Counted from the first letter of the stretch, positions 32,894 to 41,888 are shown. The stretch is 64,000 bases of DNA from Roseateles violae (GCF_030410485.1 NZ_JAUHHC010000004.1:632128-696127), one strand, 5' to 3'. Numbers and translations: made by a program. Notes: generated from the letters alone by a model not told the origin.

Positions 32894-33859
32894 ATGAACA
32901 TCACCCGTCGCCTGCTGACCCTCGCCGCCCTGAGCGCCTGCGCTGTTGCGCAGGCCCAGTCCTGGCCCGCCAAGCCGATCCGCATCGTCGTGCCCTTCCC
33001 GGCCGGCGGCGGCACCGACATCATTGCCCGCGAGACCAGCCAGCGCGTCGCCGCCGCCACCGGCTGGACCTTCGTCATCGACAACAAGCCGGGCGCCGGC
33101 GGCAATCTGGGCGTCGACGCGGCGGCGAAGTCGCCCGCCGACGGCTACACGATCGTGCTGGGCCAGACCAGCAATCTGGCGATCAATCCCTCGCTGTACG
33201 CGAAGATGCCCTACGACCCGCAGAAGGACCTGACGCCCATCGTGCTGCTGGCCGATGCGCCGCTGGTGCTGGTGACCGGTGCCGGCAGCCGCTACAAGAG
33301 CTTCGCCGACGCGCTGAGCGCGGCCAAGGCCGCGCCGGGCCGGATCAACTTCGCCTCGCCGGGCAACGGCACCGTCGCCCACCTGGCGGGCGAGTTGCTC
33401 CAGAAGGCCGCCGGGGTCAGCATGCAGCACATCCCCTACAAGGGCGTGGCCCAGGCGCTGACCGATCTGGTCGCCGGCAATGTCGATCTCTACCTGGCCT
33501 CGGTGCCCTCGATGCTGGGCCATATCAAGCAGGGCAAGGTGCGCGCGCTGGCCGTCACCTCGGCCCAGCGCGTCGGCGATCTGCCCAATGTGCCGACGAT
33601 CAACGAGTCCGGCTTCAAGGGCTTCGACGCGGTGACCTGGTTCGGCCTGCTGGCCCCGACCGGCACCCCCAAGGAAGCGATCACCAAGCTGAACACCGAG
33701 TTCAACAAGGCGATGACGCAGGCGGCGCTGAAGAAGCGCCTCAGCGACGAGGGCGCCACCACCGTCGGCGGCACCCCGGAGCAGTTCAGTGCCCTGATCC
33801 GGGACGAACTGCCGCGCTGGGCCAAGGTGGTCAAGGAGTCGGGCGCGAAGGTCGACTGA
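32894..33859 (+). CDS. Bug-family (tripartite tricarboxylate transporter type) periplasmic solute receptor
   Basis: Periplasmic binding protein of the TctC/Bug family, greatly expanded in Burkholderiales, binding carboxylates and related compounds. 321 residues with a signal peptide ending AQAQS. Marks are WPAKPIRIVVPFPAGGGTDI, VDNKPGAGGNLGVDAAAKS-like IDNKPGAGGNLGVD, INFASPGNGTVAHLAGELL, and VPYKGVAQALTDLVAG-like IPYKGVAQALTDLVAG near residue 185. GGAGA precedes the ATG. No TctA/TctB membrane genes are nearby, so it is an orphan receptor, as is common. Its 3' end overlaps the convergent PEP-CTERM gene by 29 bases. Confidence 0.93.
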   Translation: MNITRRLLTLAALSACAVAQAQSWPAKPIRIVVPFPAGGGTDIIARETSQRVAAATGWTFVIDNKPGAGGNLGVDAAAKSPADGYTIVLGQTSNLAINPSLYAKMPYDPQKDLTPIVLLADAPLVLVTGAGSRYKSFADALSAAKAAPGRINFASPGNGTVAHLAGELLQKAAGVSMQHIPYKGVAQALTDLVAGNVDLYLASVPSMLGHIKQGKVRALAVTSAQRVGDLPNVPTINESGFKGFDAVTWFGLLAPTGTPKEAITKLNTEFNKAMTQAALKKRLSDEGATTVGGTPEQFSALIRDELPRWAKVVKESGAKVD

Positions 33860-34784
33860 GGGGCTTGGCCAGCAGCAGGCCCAGGCCCAGCAGCAGCAAG
33901 GCGGCAGCCGACGGCTCCGGAACCGGCGCGAAGGAGCGCATCATGTCCACGCCGGTCGACGAGGTGGCGGTGAACAGGCTCAGGTCGGCCGGCACATAGT
34001 TGCCGCTGCCGTCGAGCAGGGAAATGGCCGACACGCCGTTCCAGTACGAGGAACGGCCGAAATCGATGTTCACCGAGCCGGCGGCGGTCGTTTCGCACAG
34101 CGGCACATTGAAGCCGCAGTCGATCTTGAAGGTGCTGGCTCTCAGGCGCTCGGTCACGGTGAAGGCGCTGCCCACGGTGAAGGGCAGCGTCATGTCGTGG
34201 ATGGCGGAGTAGTACAGCGGCCCGCCGGCGACGGCGCTGACGCCGTCGATGGGGAAGCCGCCCGGGAAGGCGGGCGAGGACCGCGCGCTCCATGAGCCAG
34301 CGAAGCCGCTGCCGTTGAAGCTCCAGTCTATCGTGCCGCCCATCGAGCCCTGCGGATCGACGAAGCCCTGCAAGCTCACGCCGACCGTGATCTTCCCGGG
34401 CGTGCCGTTGAACCCGACCGAGCTGACCAGGATGTCCTCGGCATAGGCGCCCTCGGCGGAAGCGCTGCCGACGACGCCGCCCGCACCGCTGAACGAGGCG
34501 GCAATGACCTTGATCACGCCCAGCTGCACCGCGGCATCGGCGCTGCCGCCACCCCCGCCGCCGGAGAAGGCGGACGAACTGCTGAATTCGCCGGTATGCG
34601 GATCGGAGCCCTGCTGATCGATCGGAACCTGCGAACCGCTGACGCCCGCATTGCTACGGGCCGAGGTCGAGGACAGCGCCGCCGCATCTAGGCCCGCGCC
34701 GAGCAACAGACCGCATAGGGCAAAAGACAGGACACTGCCCGAGAAGCGGTGAGTGCGGCCACCGTCCGTCCTTGGTGTCGACAT
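33831..34784 (-). CDS. PEP-CTERM sorting-signal protein, otherwise unrecognised
   Basis: 317 residues: an N-terminal signal-type hydrophobic stretch (about 15-35, VLSFALCGLLLGAGLDAAAL), then a Ser/Gly-rich region including a run of six Gly. A beta-rich middle with two Cys (DCGFNVPLC) follows, probably a disulfide. At the end stand VPEPSAAALLLLGLGLLLA and a basic tail, the exosortase signal. ATG codons at 34790 and 34784 are both possible; GAAGGG lies at better spacing to 34784. It overlaps the receptor gene by 29 bases on the opposite strand and lies downstream of the adaptor gene. The 189-base gap to that gene shows no feature I can support. Confidence 0.78.
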   Translation of the reverse strand: MSTPRTDGGRTHRFSGSVLSFALCGLLLGAGLDAAALSSTSARSNAGVSGSQVPIDQQGSDPHTGEFSSSSAFSGGGGGGSADAAVQLGVIKVIAASFSGAGGVVGSASAEGAYAEDILVSSVGFNGTPGKITVGVSLQGFVDPQGSMGGTIDWSFNGSGFAGSWSARSSPAFPGGFPIDGVSAVAGGPLYYSAIHDMTLPFTVGSAFTVTERLRASTFKIDCGFNVPLCETTAAGSVNIDFGRSSYWNGVSAISLLDGSGNYVPADLSLFTATSSTGVDMMRSFAPVPEPSAAALLLLGLGLLLAKPLSRPSRPTP

Positions 34785-34973
34785 GATCATCAGCCCTTCC
34801 CTGGCCGACCGGCGTTCTACTGCAGACGCCATGCCCGGCCGCCTGGGGACCTTACTGCGGCTCGCAGCAGGTGGCAAGGGCGTGGCCCCGCCGGCTTGGG
34901 GATGGGAGGAAGTCGCTGCCTGGCGGCGCCCCGGCGGTGCCGGCGAGTTGCGCGGACAGCGCGGCGAAGAGTC

Positions 34974-35828
34974 CTAAGGTCGCTGCCGAGCCGCGGGCGC
35001 CACGCCTTCGATGCTGGCGCTGCAGCGCGAGCCGCCCGGCACCTTGTCGCCCGGATTGGGCACTTCCAGCCTTGCGACAAAGGTACTGCTGGCCGCGTCG
35101 ATCACCCGATCAACGCTGCGCACCACGGCATTGAAGCGGGCGCCGCCGACCTGGGCGCGCACGGTCGCCTTGCTGCCCACCTTCACCTGCCCGAAGAGCG
35201 CGGCGGGCAGGGCCACGTCGGCGCGCATCGGGTCGATCTGCGCCACCTTCAGCACCGGCTTGCGGCCGCTGCCGGCCTCGGCCAGTTCGCCCACATTGAG
35301 CATGCGGTCGACGACCACGCCCGCGAAGGGCGCGCTGACGGTGCGCAGCGCCAGCTGTTCCTGGGCGCGCAGCAGCTCGACCTTGGCCAGTTCGCGGTTC
35401 TCCAGCGCCGTCAGCAGCTCGGCCTCGGCCAGGCGCTTCTCGGCGTCGGCCTCGTCGCGGGCCTGCATTGAGATGAACTTCTCCTTCTCGAGATCGGTCA
35501 GCCGCACCTGCCGCTTGGTGGCGTAGTCGTTGCGATTGCGCGCGGTGGACAGCGGCCCCTCCAGCTTGCTGCGCAGGCGCGCCAGCTCGACGGCCGCCTT
35601 CTCGCTCTGCGATTGCAGCTCCACCAGCGGCTGGCCACGCCGGATCACGTCGCCGCGGTTGACCGTGATCGCGCCGATGATGCCGTCCACCGGCGTGCGC
35701 ACCTCGATCACCTGCCAGGGCTCCAGCAAGCATTCGAAGCCGCCCTCCTCGGCCGCGGCGGCCGTCCCCGCAGTGGCCGCCTGCAGCGCGACCACCAGCA
35801 TCCATCCCGCAACTGGGCGCACGATCAT
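34974..35828 (-). CDS. HlyD/RND-type periplasmic adaptor protein (last gene of the export locus)
   Basis: Membrane fusion protein that bridges an inner membrane exporter to an outer membrane channel. 284 residues: a signal peptide (1-25), a biotinyl-lipoyl-like half IEVRTPVDGIIGAITVNRGD, a helical hairpin of about 90 residues rich in Ala, Glu, Leu and Arg, the second lipoyl half VSAPFAGVVVDRMLNVGE, and a beta-barrel end. No lipobox is seen. The ATG overlaps the stop of the SecA-like gene (ATGA), so it is co-translated. It is the third HlyD-type chain of the locus and the only one that looks fully periplasmic. Confidence 0.87.
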   Translation of the reverse strand: MIVRPVAGWMLVVALQAATAGTAAAAEEGGFECLLEPWQVIEVRTPVDGIIGAITVNRGDVIRRGQPLVELQSQSEKAAVELARLRSKLEGPLSTARNRNDYATKRQVRLTDLEKEKFISMQARDEADAEKRLAEAELLTALENRELAKVELLRAQEQLALRTVSAPFAGVVVDRMLNVGELAEAGSGRKPVLKVAQIDPMRADVALPAALFGQVKVGSKATVRAQVGGARFNAVVRSVDRVIDAASSTFVARLEVPNPGDKVPGGSRCSASIEGVAPAARQRP

Positions 35829-37849
35829 TCGCCTCTCCCCGAAAAAGACAGCATCGCCGCCAGACGGCGGTCATGTTTCAGGCTCGCCGTGCGCGCGCCG
35901 CGGCTGCGCGCCTCGGACGAGGCCTGCGCCACGCGGCGCAGCAGCCACAGCAGGGCCGTCGGCAGCTCGCCGCGCGCCGCGTGCAGGCGCAGCAGGAAGC
36001 GGCTCAGCCGCGGCGCATGGACGCGGAACAACTCGTCGTCGGCGGACACGAGGGCCTCGCCGCTGCCCGGATCACCCTGGCGCGCGGCGCGGCCGAAGAG
36101 TTGGCGGTCGATGCGCGCCGACTCGTGGTACTCGGTCAGGATTACATGCATGCCGCCGCGTTCCGCCACGCCGGCGCCCAGCTGGATGTCGGTGCCGCGG
36201 CCGGCCATATTGGTGGCCACCGTCACCGTGCCGGGCGCGCCGGCGCGGGCGACGATCTGGGCCTCATCGCGATCATGCTTGGCATTGAGCACGACATGGT
36301 CGATGCCCGCCGCCGCCAGCCGCAGGGATAGTTGCTCGGAGGCCAGCACGGTACGCGTGCCCACCAGCACGGGTCGACCCTGCTCGATGGCATGGCGGCG
36401 AACGCTGTCGACGACGGCGCTCCAGCGCGCCTCGCCGTCACGCAGGCAGCGTGGCGCCGCGCGCCGCGCCTGCGAGGGCCGATGCAGGGGCACGCGCCAG
36501 ACCGGCAGGCCGTAGACCCGGCCGATCTCGGCCGCGACCTCGGTCGCGGTGCCGCTCATGCCCGCCAGGCGCAGATAGCGGCGGAAGAAACGCTGGTAGG
36601 TGATGCGCGCCAAGGTCACGCGCTCGCCGGTCGCCGCCAGGCCCTCCTTGGCCTCGATCGCCTGGTGCAGGCCGCGCTCCCAGGCCCGGTCGGCCATCAC
36701 GCGGCCGGTCGATTCATCGACGATCTGCACCTTGCCCTCGACCACCACGTACTGCTGATCGCGGTGGTACAGCCAGCGGGCGCTCAGGGCCTGGGTCACC
36801 GCCTCGGCGCAGCCGCGGCGCGTGGCCTCGGGCGGCAGCATGGCGCCGTCTTCCAGCGCCGCGTCCACGCGCTCGCGCCCGAGCTCGCTCAGGCGCACGC
36901 GCATCAGCGCACGCTCGATCTCGAAGTCCTCGCCCGGTCGCAGCGTGGCGGCAAAGGCGAGCGCCCAGCCCACCAGTGCCGCGTTCTCGCTGCCGGGGAC
37001 CGTCGCCGACAGGATCAGCGGCGTGCGCGCCTCGTCGATGAAGACGCTGTCGGCCTCGTCGACGATGGCAAAGGCCAGACCGCGCAGCACCGTCGGCGTC
37101 GGCGTCCCGGCCGGTGCCACGGCCTGCGCCAGCGCCCGGTGCAAGGGGCTGGCGCGGTCGCCCAGGGCCGTGCGGTCGCGCAGGTAGTCGAAGGTGAGTT
37201 CCTTGTTGCTGCAGTAGGCGATCTCGCCCGCGTAGACGAGGCGCCGCTCCTCGCGCGTCAACTCGTGCACGATGGCGCCGCAGCGCAGGCCGAAGAAGGC
37301 GTAGAGCGGCGCCATCGCCTCGGCATCGCGCGCGGCCAGGTAGTCGTTGACCGTCACGACATGCACCGGCAGGCCCACCAGCGCCGCCGCGCAGACCGGC
37401 AGCGTCGCGGCAAAGGTCTTGCCCTCGCCGGTCGCCATCTCGACCAGGGCACCGTGCAGCAGCAGCCAGCCGGCGTGGACCTGGCTGTCGTAGTGGCGCT
37501 TGCCCAGCACGCGGCCCGCCACCTCGCGCACCAGGGCGAAGAAGGCCGCCGTGGCCGCGGCACCGAAGCGGCTGCGCCGCAGCTCGTGGCGCAGCGCGGC
37601 GGCGCGCTGGCGCAGCTGCGCATCGTCCAGCTGGGCCATCTCCGCCTGATGCGAGCGCGTCATCGCCACCACGCGGCGCGCACTGGCGGCCCGGCCGCCC
37701 ATCATGCGCAGCGCCGGGCGCACGCCGCCATGCCACAGGCCCAGGGCCAGCTCGTCGTGCCAGGCCGGCGGACGCTCGTCGCGCTCGGCATAGGGCCGGC
37801 CGCTGGCCAGATCGCGCGGGCTCAGCCGCAGCAGCAGCGACTCAGACAT
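35825..37849 (-). CDS. SecA-like translocase ATPase, C-terminally shortened
   Basis: SecA-type DEAD motor of 674 residues, against about 850-930 for housekeeping SecA. Present motifs: MATGEGKT (Walker A), AIVDEADSVFIDEARTPLILS (DEAD box), NKELTFDYLRDR, RLAGMSGTA, NMAGRGTDIQLG and GRAARQGDPGSG, plus a peptide-crosslinking-like segment between the two motor halves. After ASLKHDRRLAAMLSFSG the chain stops, so the helical wing, much of the scaffold and the Cys-rich SecB/lipid-binding tail are missing. The start overlaps the preceding M50 gene by eight bases and its stop overlaps the adaptor gene, so it is a fixed part of this locus, not the general secA. Role as a dedicated motor for the giant protein is inferred. 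Confidence 0.85.
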   Translation of the reverse strand: MSESLLLRLSPRDLASGRPYAERDERPPAWHDELALGLWHGGVRPALRMMGGRAASARRVVAMTRSHQAEMAQLDDAQLRQRAAALRHELRRSRFGAAATAAFFALVREVAGRVLGKRHYDSQVHAGWLLLHGALVEMATGEGKTFAATLPVCAAALVGLPVHVVTVNDYLAARDAEAMAPLYAFFGLRCGAIVHELTREERRLVYAGEIAYCSNKELTFDYLRDRTALGDRASPLHRALAQAVAPAGTPTPTVLRGLAFAIVDEADSVFIDEARTPLILSATVPGSENAALVGWALAFAATLRPGEDFEIERALMRVRLSELGRERVDAALEDGAMLPPEATRRGCAEAVTQALSARWLYHRDQQYVVVEGKVQIVDESTGRVMADRAWERGLHQAIEAKEGLAATGERVTLARITYQRFFRRYLRLAGMSGTATEVAAEIGRVYGLPVWRVPLHRPSQARRAAPRCLRDGEARWSAVVDSVRRHAIEQGRPVLVGTRTVLASEQLSLRLAAAGIDHVVLNAKHDRDEAQIVARAGAPGTVTVATNMAGRGTDIQLGAGVAERGGMHVILTEYHESARIDRQLFGRAARQGDPGSGEALVSADDELFRVHAPRLSRFLLRLHAARGELPTALLWLLRRVAQASSEARSRGARTASLKHDRRLAAMLSFSGRGE

Positions 37850-39995
37850 CGAAGTGGCGCAGGAAGAGGCGCCGCAGCGGTGGCCAGGCCTGCTGCAGCA
37901 AGGTGGCAGGCGCGTGCGTGAAACGCAGGTGCACGCGTTCGCCGTAGCGCAGCTCGCGCCCGGCCAGGCCGTCGATCTCGACATCGAGCTGGAATACGCG
38001 GTCCAGCGTGCGCAGGCCCTTGGGGTCGCGCGGGTCCGCCGCGAACGCGCCGCCGCCGGCCTGCGTCAGGGCAAGACTTGGCACCTCGTCGCGCCCGGCC
38101 GGCACCTGGCGCACGACGCGGCCGGGCCAGGTCTGCCCCGGCTCGCTGGCGCGGCGCACCTGCACCTGCAAGGTCGAGGAGCTGACATCGTCGACCGCCG
38201 CCTGATCCAGCACCACGCGCACCGTCGCCGGCGTGTCGCCCAGCACATAGCCGATGACGGCGCCCTGGGCGAGATGGCGGCCCGGCAGATCGCTGGCCCG
38301 CGGCACCATGTAGCGGCCGCTGGTGGCCGCCGTGACCAGCAGGCCCTGGGCCCGCCCCTGCGCCCGCGCCAGCGCGGACCGCGCGTGCAGCAGTTGCTCG
38401 CGAACGATCTCGGCGCGCGCGCGGTCGGCCACGAACTCGGCCGCGTAGCTGGCCTCCAGCTCGTCGACGCGCGCCTGCAGCAGCTGGACCTCGGCGTCCA
38501 ATGCCGGGTCGACGCTGCGCGCGAGCAGGGCGCCCGCTTCGACCAGCGTGCCCGGCGGCGTCTCGAAGCTGCGGAAGAAACCCGGCGCGCCGGCGCGCAC
38601 GATGGACTGCTCGGGCAGCCACAGCACGCCCTGGGCCACGGTGCGGTGCGGCAGCGGCAGCACCGCCACCAGCACAAACAGCGCCAGCGCGCTGGCGGCC
38701 AGGGTCAGGCGCACGCGCCCGGCACGTTCGCGCGCCTCGGGCAAGGCGCGCAAGGCCTTGAAGGCCTTGAGCATCGGCGTCAGGGTCATCATCACGACCG
38801 CCAACAAGGCCAGCACGACACCGATGACGAAGAAGCGCGAGCCGATGAACAGCGCGATGGCCAGCGAGACGAACACCCGGTAGACCGCCGAGGCCAGGCC
38901 ATAGCAGGCGAACCACCAGCGCTCGGAGCGCGTCTGCGCCGGCGACTCCAGGTCGCGCAGCCGCAGCAGGTAGCGCTGCAGCAGATAGCCCCAGTAGCGC
39001 GCGGACTGGGCCGCCAGATTGGGCAGCTCGATCAGGTCGGCCAGGATGTAGTAGGCGTCGTAGCGCAGCAGCGGGTTGCCGTTGAAGACCAGGGTCGAGA
39101 TGCCGGCGACGAAGATGATGTTGAAGCAGACGGCGCGCACCAGGCCGGGCTCGACCGCCAGCCAGGCGTAGAAGGCCAGGGCCGCGAGAAAGAGCTCGAC
39201 CATCATGCCGGCGGCGCCGATCAGCGCCCGCTGCCAGCGCGAGCGCAGCACATTGGCGGCCGAGGCATCGACATAGGGCACCGGCATCAGCACCAGCACC
39301 ATCAGGCCCATATCGTGCACCTCGCCGCCCGCCGCGCGGGTGGCGGTGGCATGGCCCATCTCGTGCAGCGCCTTGATGAAGGGAAAGACCAGCGCCATCA
39401 GCAGCAGGTTGTCGGCCTGCAGCACGCGGTCGGACAGATTGCCGGTCAGCTCGCCCCATTGCGCCGGCAGCATCAGCACGGCCGGCAAGACCACGGCCAG
39501 CCACAGCAGCAAGGCGCCGCGGCTCCACAGCCGGCGCCACCACGGCGCGTGGCGATCGAGGAAGCGGCCCGGGTCCCACAAGGGCACCCGCAGCGCCATC
39601 GGGTTGATCCAGGCGCGCCGACGCTTGGCGCTGGCCTCGCGCTGGCCGCGATCGAAGAGCTCGAGCGCATCCGGCGGCACATCGGTGGCCAGCAGATCGG
39701 CACCGTGCAGCTGGCCGAGCAGCTGGATCAGCTCGTCCTGCGTCGGCGCATCGTCGCCCATCTTGTCGCAGGCGATCTGCCACAGCTCGCGCACGCTGCG
39801 CTGGCCATCCATGGCCGCCAGCACCAGCCGCGCCGCCGGCGTGAAGCGGTGCACCCGGCCAGAGGCCGGGTCCTGCAGCAGGTACCAGACTCGCTCGCGG
39901 TAGCGGTGACGGTGCAGGCGCGCCTGCGCCACCAGGCGCGGCCGCAGCTCGGCGACGCGATACCAGAGGCTGCTCTGCAGCGGCGCGTCGAGCAT
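37842..39995 (-). CDS. PqqD-like / M50 site-2-protease-like / HlyD fusion membrane protein
   Basis: 717 residues in three parts. Residues 30-105 resemble a PqqD-like winged helix (VWYLLQDPASGRVHRFTPAA, then VRELWQIACDKMGDDAPTQDELIQLL), a fold that binds leader peptides. Residues 150-430 are a polytopic M50 zinc-protease domain with ALHEMGHATATRAAGGEVHD (HExxH in a helix) and the partner motif GNPLLRYDAYYILADLIELPNL. From about 440 a helix and a periplasmic HlyD-like region follow (VRAGAPGFFRSFETPPGT, a coiled-coil hairpin, and barrel strands). Related proteins are annotated as peptide zinc metalloprotease or HlyD secretion proteins. It lies 21 bases after the GAF-HlyD gene. Cleavage and guidance of the giant protein is inferred. 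Confidence 0.83.
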   Translation of the reverse strand: MLDAPLQSSLWYRVAELRPRLVAQARLHRHRYRERVWYLLQDPASGRVHRFTPAARLVLAAMDGQRSVRELWQIACDKMGDDAPTQDELIQLLGQLHGADLLATDVPPDALELFDRGQREASAKRRRAWINPMALRVPLWDPGRFLDRHAPWWRRLWSRGALLLWLAVVLPAVLMLPAQWGELTGNLSDRVLQADNLLLMALVFPFIKALHEMGHATATRAAGGEVHDMGLMVLVLMPVPYVDASAANVLRSRWQRALIGAAGMMVELFLAALAFYAWLAVEPGLVRAVCFNIIFVAGISTLVFNGNPLLRYDAYYILADLIELPNLAAQSARYWGYLLQRYLLRLRDLESPAQTRSERWWFACYGLASAVYRVFVSLAIALFIGSRFFVIGVVLALLAVVMMTLTPMLKAFKALRALPEARERAGRVRLTLAASALALFVLVAVLPLPHRTVAQGVLWLPEQSIVRAGAPGFFRSFETPPGTLVEAGALLARSVDPALDAEVQLLQARVDELEASYAAEFVADRARAEIVREQLLHARSALARAQGRAQGLLVTAATSGRYMVPRASDLPGRHLAQGAVIGYVLGDTPATVRVVLDQAAVDDVSSSTLQVQVRRASEPGQTWPGRVVRQVPAGRDEVPSLALTQAGGGAFAADPRDPKGLRTLDRVFQLDVEIDGLAGRELRYGERVHLRFTHAPATLLQQAWPPLRRLFLRHFDV

Positions 39996-40016
39996 GGACC
40001 GCCTTCCCCGACGCCC

Positions 40017-41888
40017 TCAGGGCGTCCAGCTCCACAAGGTCAGGCGCAGCCAGTCGACGAAGCTGTGGGTCCAGATCCACAGCAGGCTGCGCTGGCCCAC
40101 CACGACCTTGCCGATGCCCTGCATGCCCGGCCGCAGCGCGGCCACGGCGGGCCCTTCGATGGCGGCCTCGACCGCGAAGACATTGCGGCCGTCCTGCTGC
40201 GTCGAAACGGGGGTGATGCGCTTGACGCCGATAGCCAGCTTCCGGTCCGGTAGGCCCGAGAGCACCAGTTCGCCGCGCTGACCGACCGCCAGGCTGGCGA
40301 TATCGCGGTCGTCCACCTGCATCATCACGCGAAAGCCCTGCAGCGGCGCCACCTCGAACAGGGTCTGCCCGGTCTGCAGCGGCGAGCCGATCTGCTGGCT
40401 GAGATCGCCGGAGACGACCACGCCATCGAAGGGTGCGACCAGGCTGGTGCGCGTCAGGCGCTCTTCGGCCAGCGCCAGCTGCGCCCCGGCCTGGTTGACC
40501 TGCGCCGCCAGCACGCCCATCGCGGCGCGGTCGGCTTGCGCCTGGGCCACCGCATAGCGGCGCTGCAGCTGCTCGCGTTCGGCCGTCCACTTGGAGCGTT
40601 CCAGCTGCAGATCGCGGTCGTCCAGGCGCGCCAGCGGCTGGCCCTTGCGCACCGTGTCGCCGGCCCGCACCAGGCCCTCGGCGACGAAGCCATCGAAGGG
40701 CGCGACGGCGGCGATCTGGGTCGAGCCCTCGACCACCGTGCGGGCGGCGACCCGGTAGTCGGTCTGCCACAGCGCCACGACCGCGATCAGCAGCGCGCCG
40801 ACCAGCGCGGCGAGCTTCAGCCCGGGGCTGCCCGGCCCGCTGAACTCGCGCATCGCTGCGCGCGCATCGGCGAGCCAGCGTGCGCCCGCGCTGCGCTCGT
40901 TGGCGCGCTGCAGCCCCCAGTACGGGCCCAGCAGGACGCCCAGGGCGGCGATCTGGCGCGCCTCGGTCTCGTCGAAGGCCGGGCCGGCGATGCGCTCCAG
41001 CGTCATCACCCCGATGGTCTGGCCCTGGCCGCGCACCGGCACCGACAGCATGGCCTGCACACCCAACCGGCGCGCGCTGTCGACATGGGCCAGCGCCCCC
41101 AGCGGCTCATCGGCAGGCACCGGCACCTGCACCGGCACCCCGAGGTCCAGCACCTCGTCCATGGCCTCGCCGACCCAGCGCACCAGGTCCGAGCGCGGGT
41201 CGAAGACGGCCGAGTTGGACATCACCAGCGGCAAGACCTGACCCGTCCGCTCGAAACCGACCGAGACGCGGTCGCAACGCAGGCGCTGGGCCAGCTCGTT
41301 GGCCACCGCCAGCGCGGACGGGTGCAGCTGCAGATGCTGCATGGCCGTGGCCAGGGTCTCGTTGAACAGCGAGGAGCGCGCCAGCTCGGCCTCGCGCTCG
41401 AGCAGCTCGAGCTGGCGGAAATGGTCCACCAGCCATGCGGCGCCCCAGTGGATGTCGCGCAGCGCATGCTGCAGATCGGCCAGCGGGCCGGGGCCGATGT
41501 CGAACACCACCGCGCCGCACAGCCGCCCGCCCACCTCGATCGGGTAGCCGACATGGGCCAGGCCATCGGCCGCCGGCGGGCCCTCGCCGCCCGGCGCCGC
41601 GACCACCCCCTCGCGCTTCTCCAGCGCGCGTTGCGCCACCGCCGACAGGTATTGCAGATCGCGGCGCGGATCCGGCCAGACCGCGGCCACGCCGAAGCTC
41701 GCCGTCTGGCCCTCGCTGGTCAGCAGCAGGGCCGCGCGCGCGCGCTGGATGCGCGTGGCCAGCAGCGCCAGCCAGGCGGTGTAAAGCTCGGCCGCATCGC
41801 TGGGCGCCGTGAAGCGCGCCCAGGCCGCCGATTCGGCGCGGCTGCGCTGCTCGTCGGCCAGCGAGTAGACCGGGGCGTTGCTCTGCAT
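40017..41888 (-). CDS. GAF-domain / HlyD-type adaptor fusion
   Basis: 623 residues. The N-terminal 335 residues are cytoplasmic and hold two GAF-like regions (about 25-160 and 180-330; for example LCGAVVFDIGPG and GVQAMLSVPVRGQGQTIGVMTLERIAGPAF), folds that usually bind small ligands. One membrane helix follows (about 355-375, LKLAALVGALLIAVVALW). Then comes a periplasmic HlyD adaptor: VEGSTQIAAVAPFDGFVAEG, a helical hairpin, TSLVAPFDGVVVSGDLSQQIG, and a barrel domain. A sensor fused to an export adaptor suggests that export or assembly responds to a cytoplasmic signal (inferred). The gene lies 20 bases after sapC. Confidence 0.85.
   Translation of the reverse strand: MQSNAPVYSLADEQRSRAESAAWARFTAPSDAAELYTAWLALLATRIQRARAALLLTSEGQTASFGVAAVWPDPRRDLQYLSAVAQRALEKREGVVAAPGGEGPPAADGLAHVGYPIEVGGRLCGAVVFDIGPGPLADLQHALRDIHWGAAWLVDHFRQLELLEREAELARSSLFNETLATAMQHLQLHPSALAVANELAQRLRCDRVSVGFERTGQVLPLVMSNSAVFDPRSDLVRWVGEAMDEVLDLGVPVQVPVPADEPLGALAHVDSARRLGVQAMLSVPVRGQGQTIGVMTLERIAGPAFDETEARQIAALGVLLGPYWGLQRANERSAGARWLADARAAMREFSGPGSPGLKLAALVGALLIAVVALWQTDYRVAARTVVEGSTQIAAVAPFDGFVAEGLVRAGDTVRKGQPLARLDDRDLQLERSKWTAEREQLQRRYAVAQAQADRAAMGVLAAQVNQAGAQLALAEERLTRTSLVAPFDGVVVSGDLSQQIGSPLQTGQTLFEVAPLQGFRVMMQVDDRDIASLAVGQRGELVLSGLPDRKLAIGVKRITPVSTQQDGRNVFAVEAAIEGPAVAALRPGMQGIGKVVVGQRSLLWIWTHSFVDWLRLTLWSWTP

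Noticed and set aside
34785-34973. Possible c-di-GMP riboswitch upstream of the PEP-CTERM gene
   Set aside because: GC-rich and foldable, but I could not place the conserved GEMM core bases.
37854-40253. Plus-strand frame of about 800 codons opposite the M50 gene
   Set aside because: Gln/His/Arg-rich shadow with no domain; the minus strand has HExxH and adaptor motifs.
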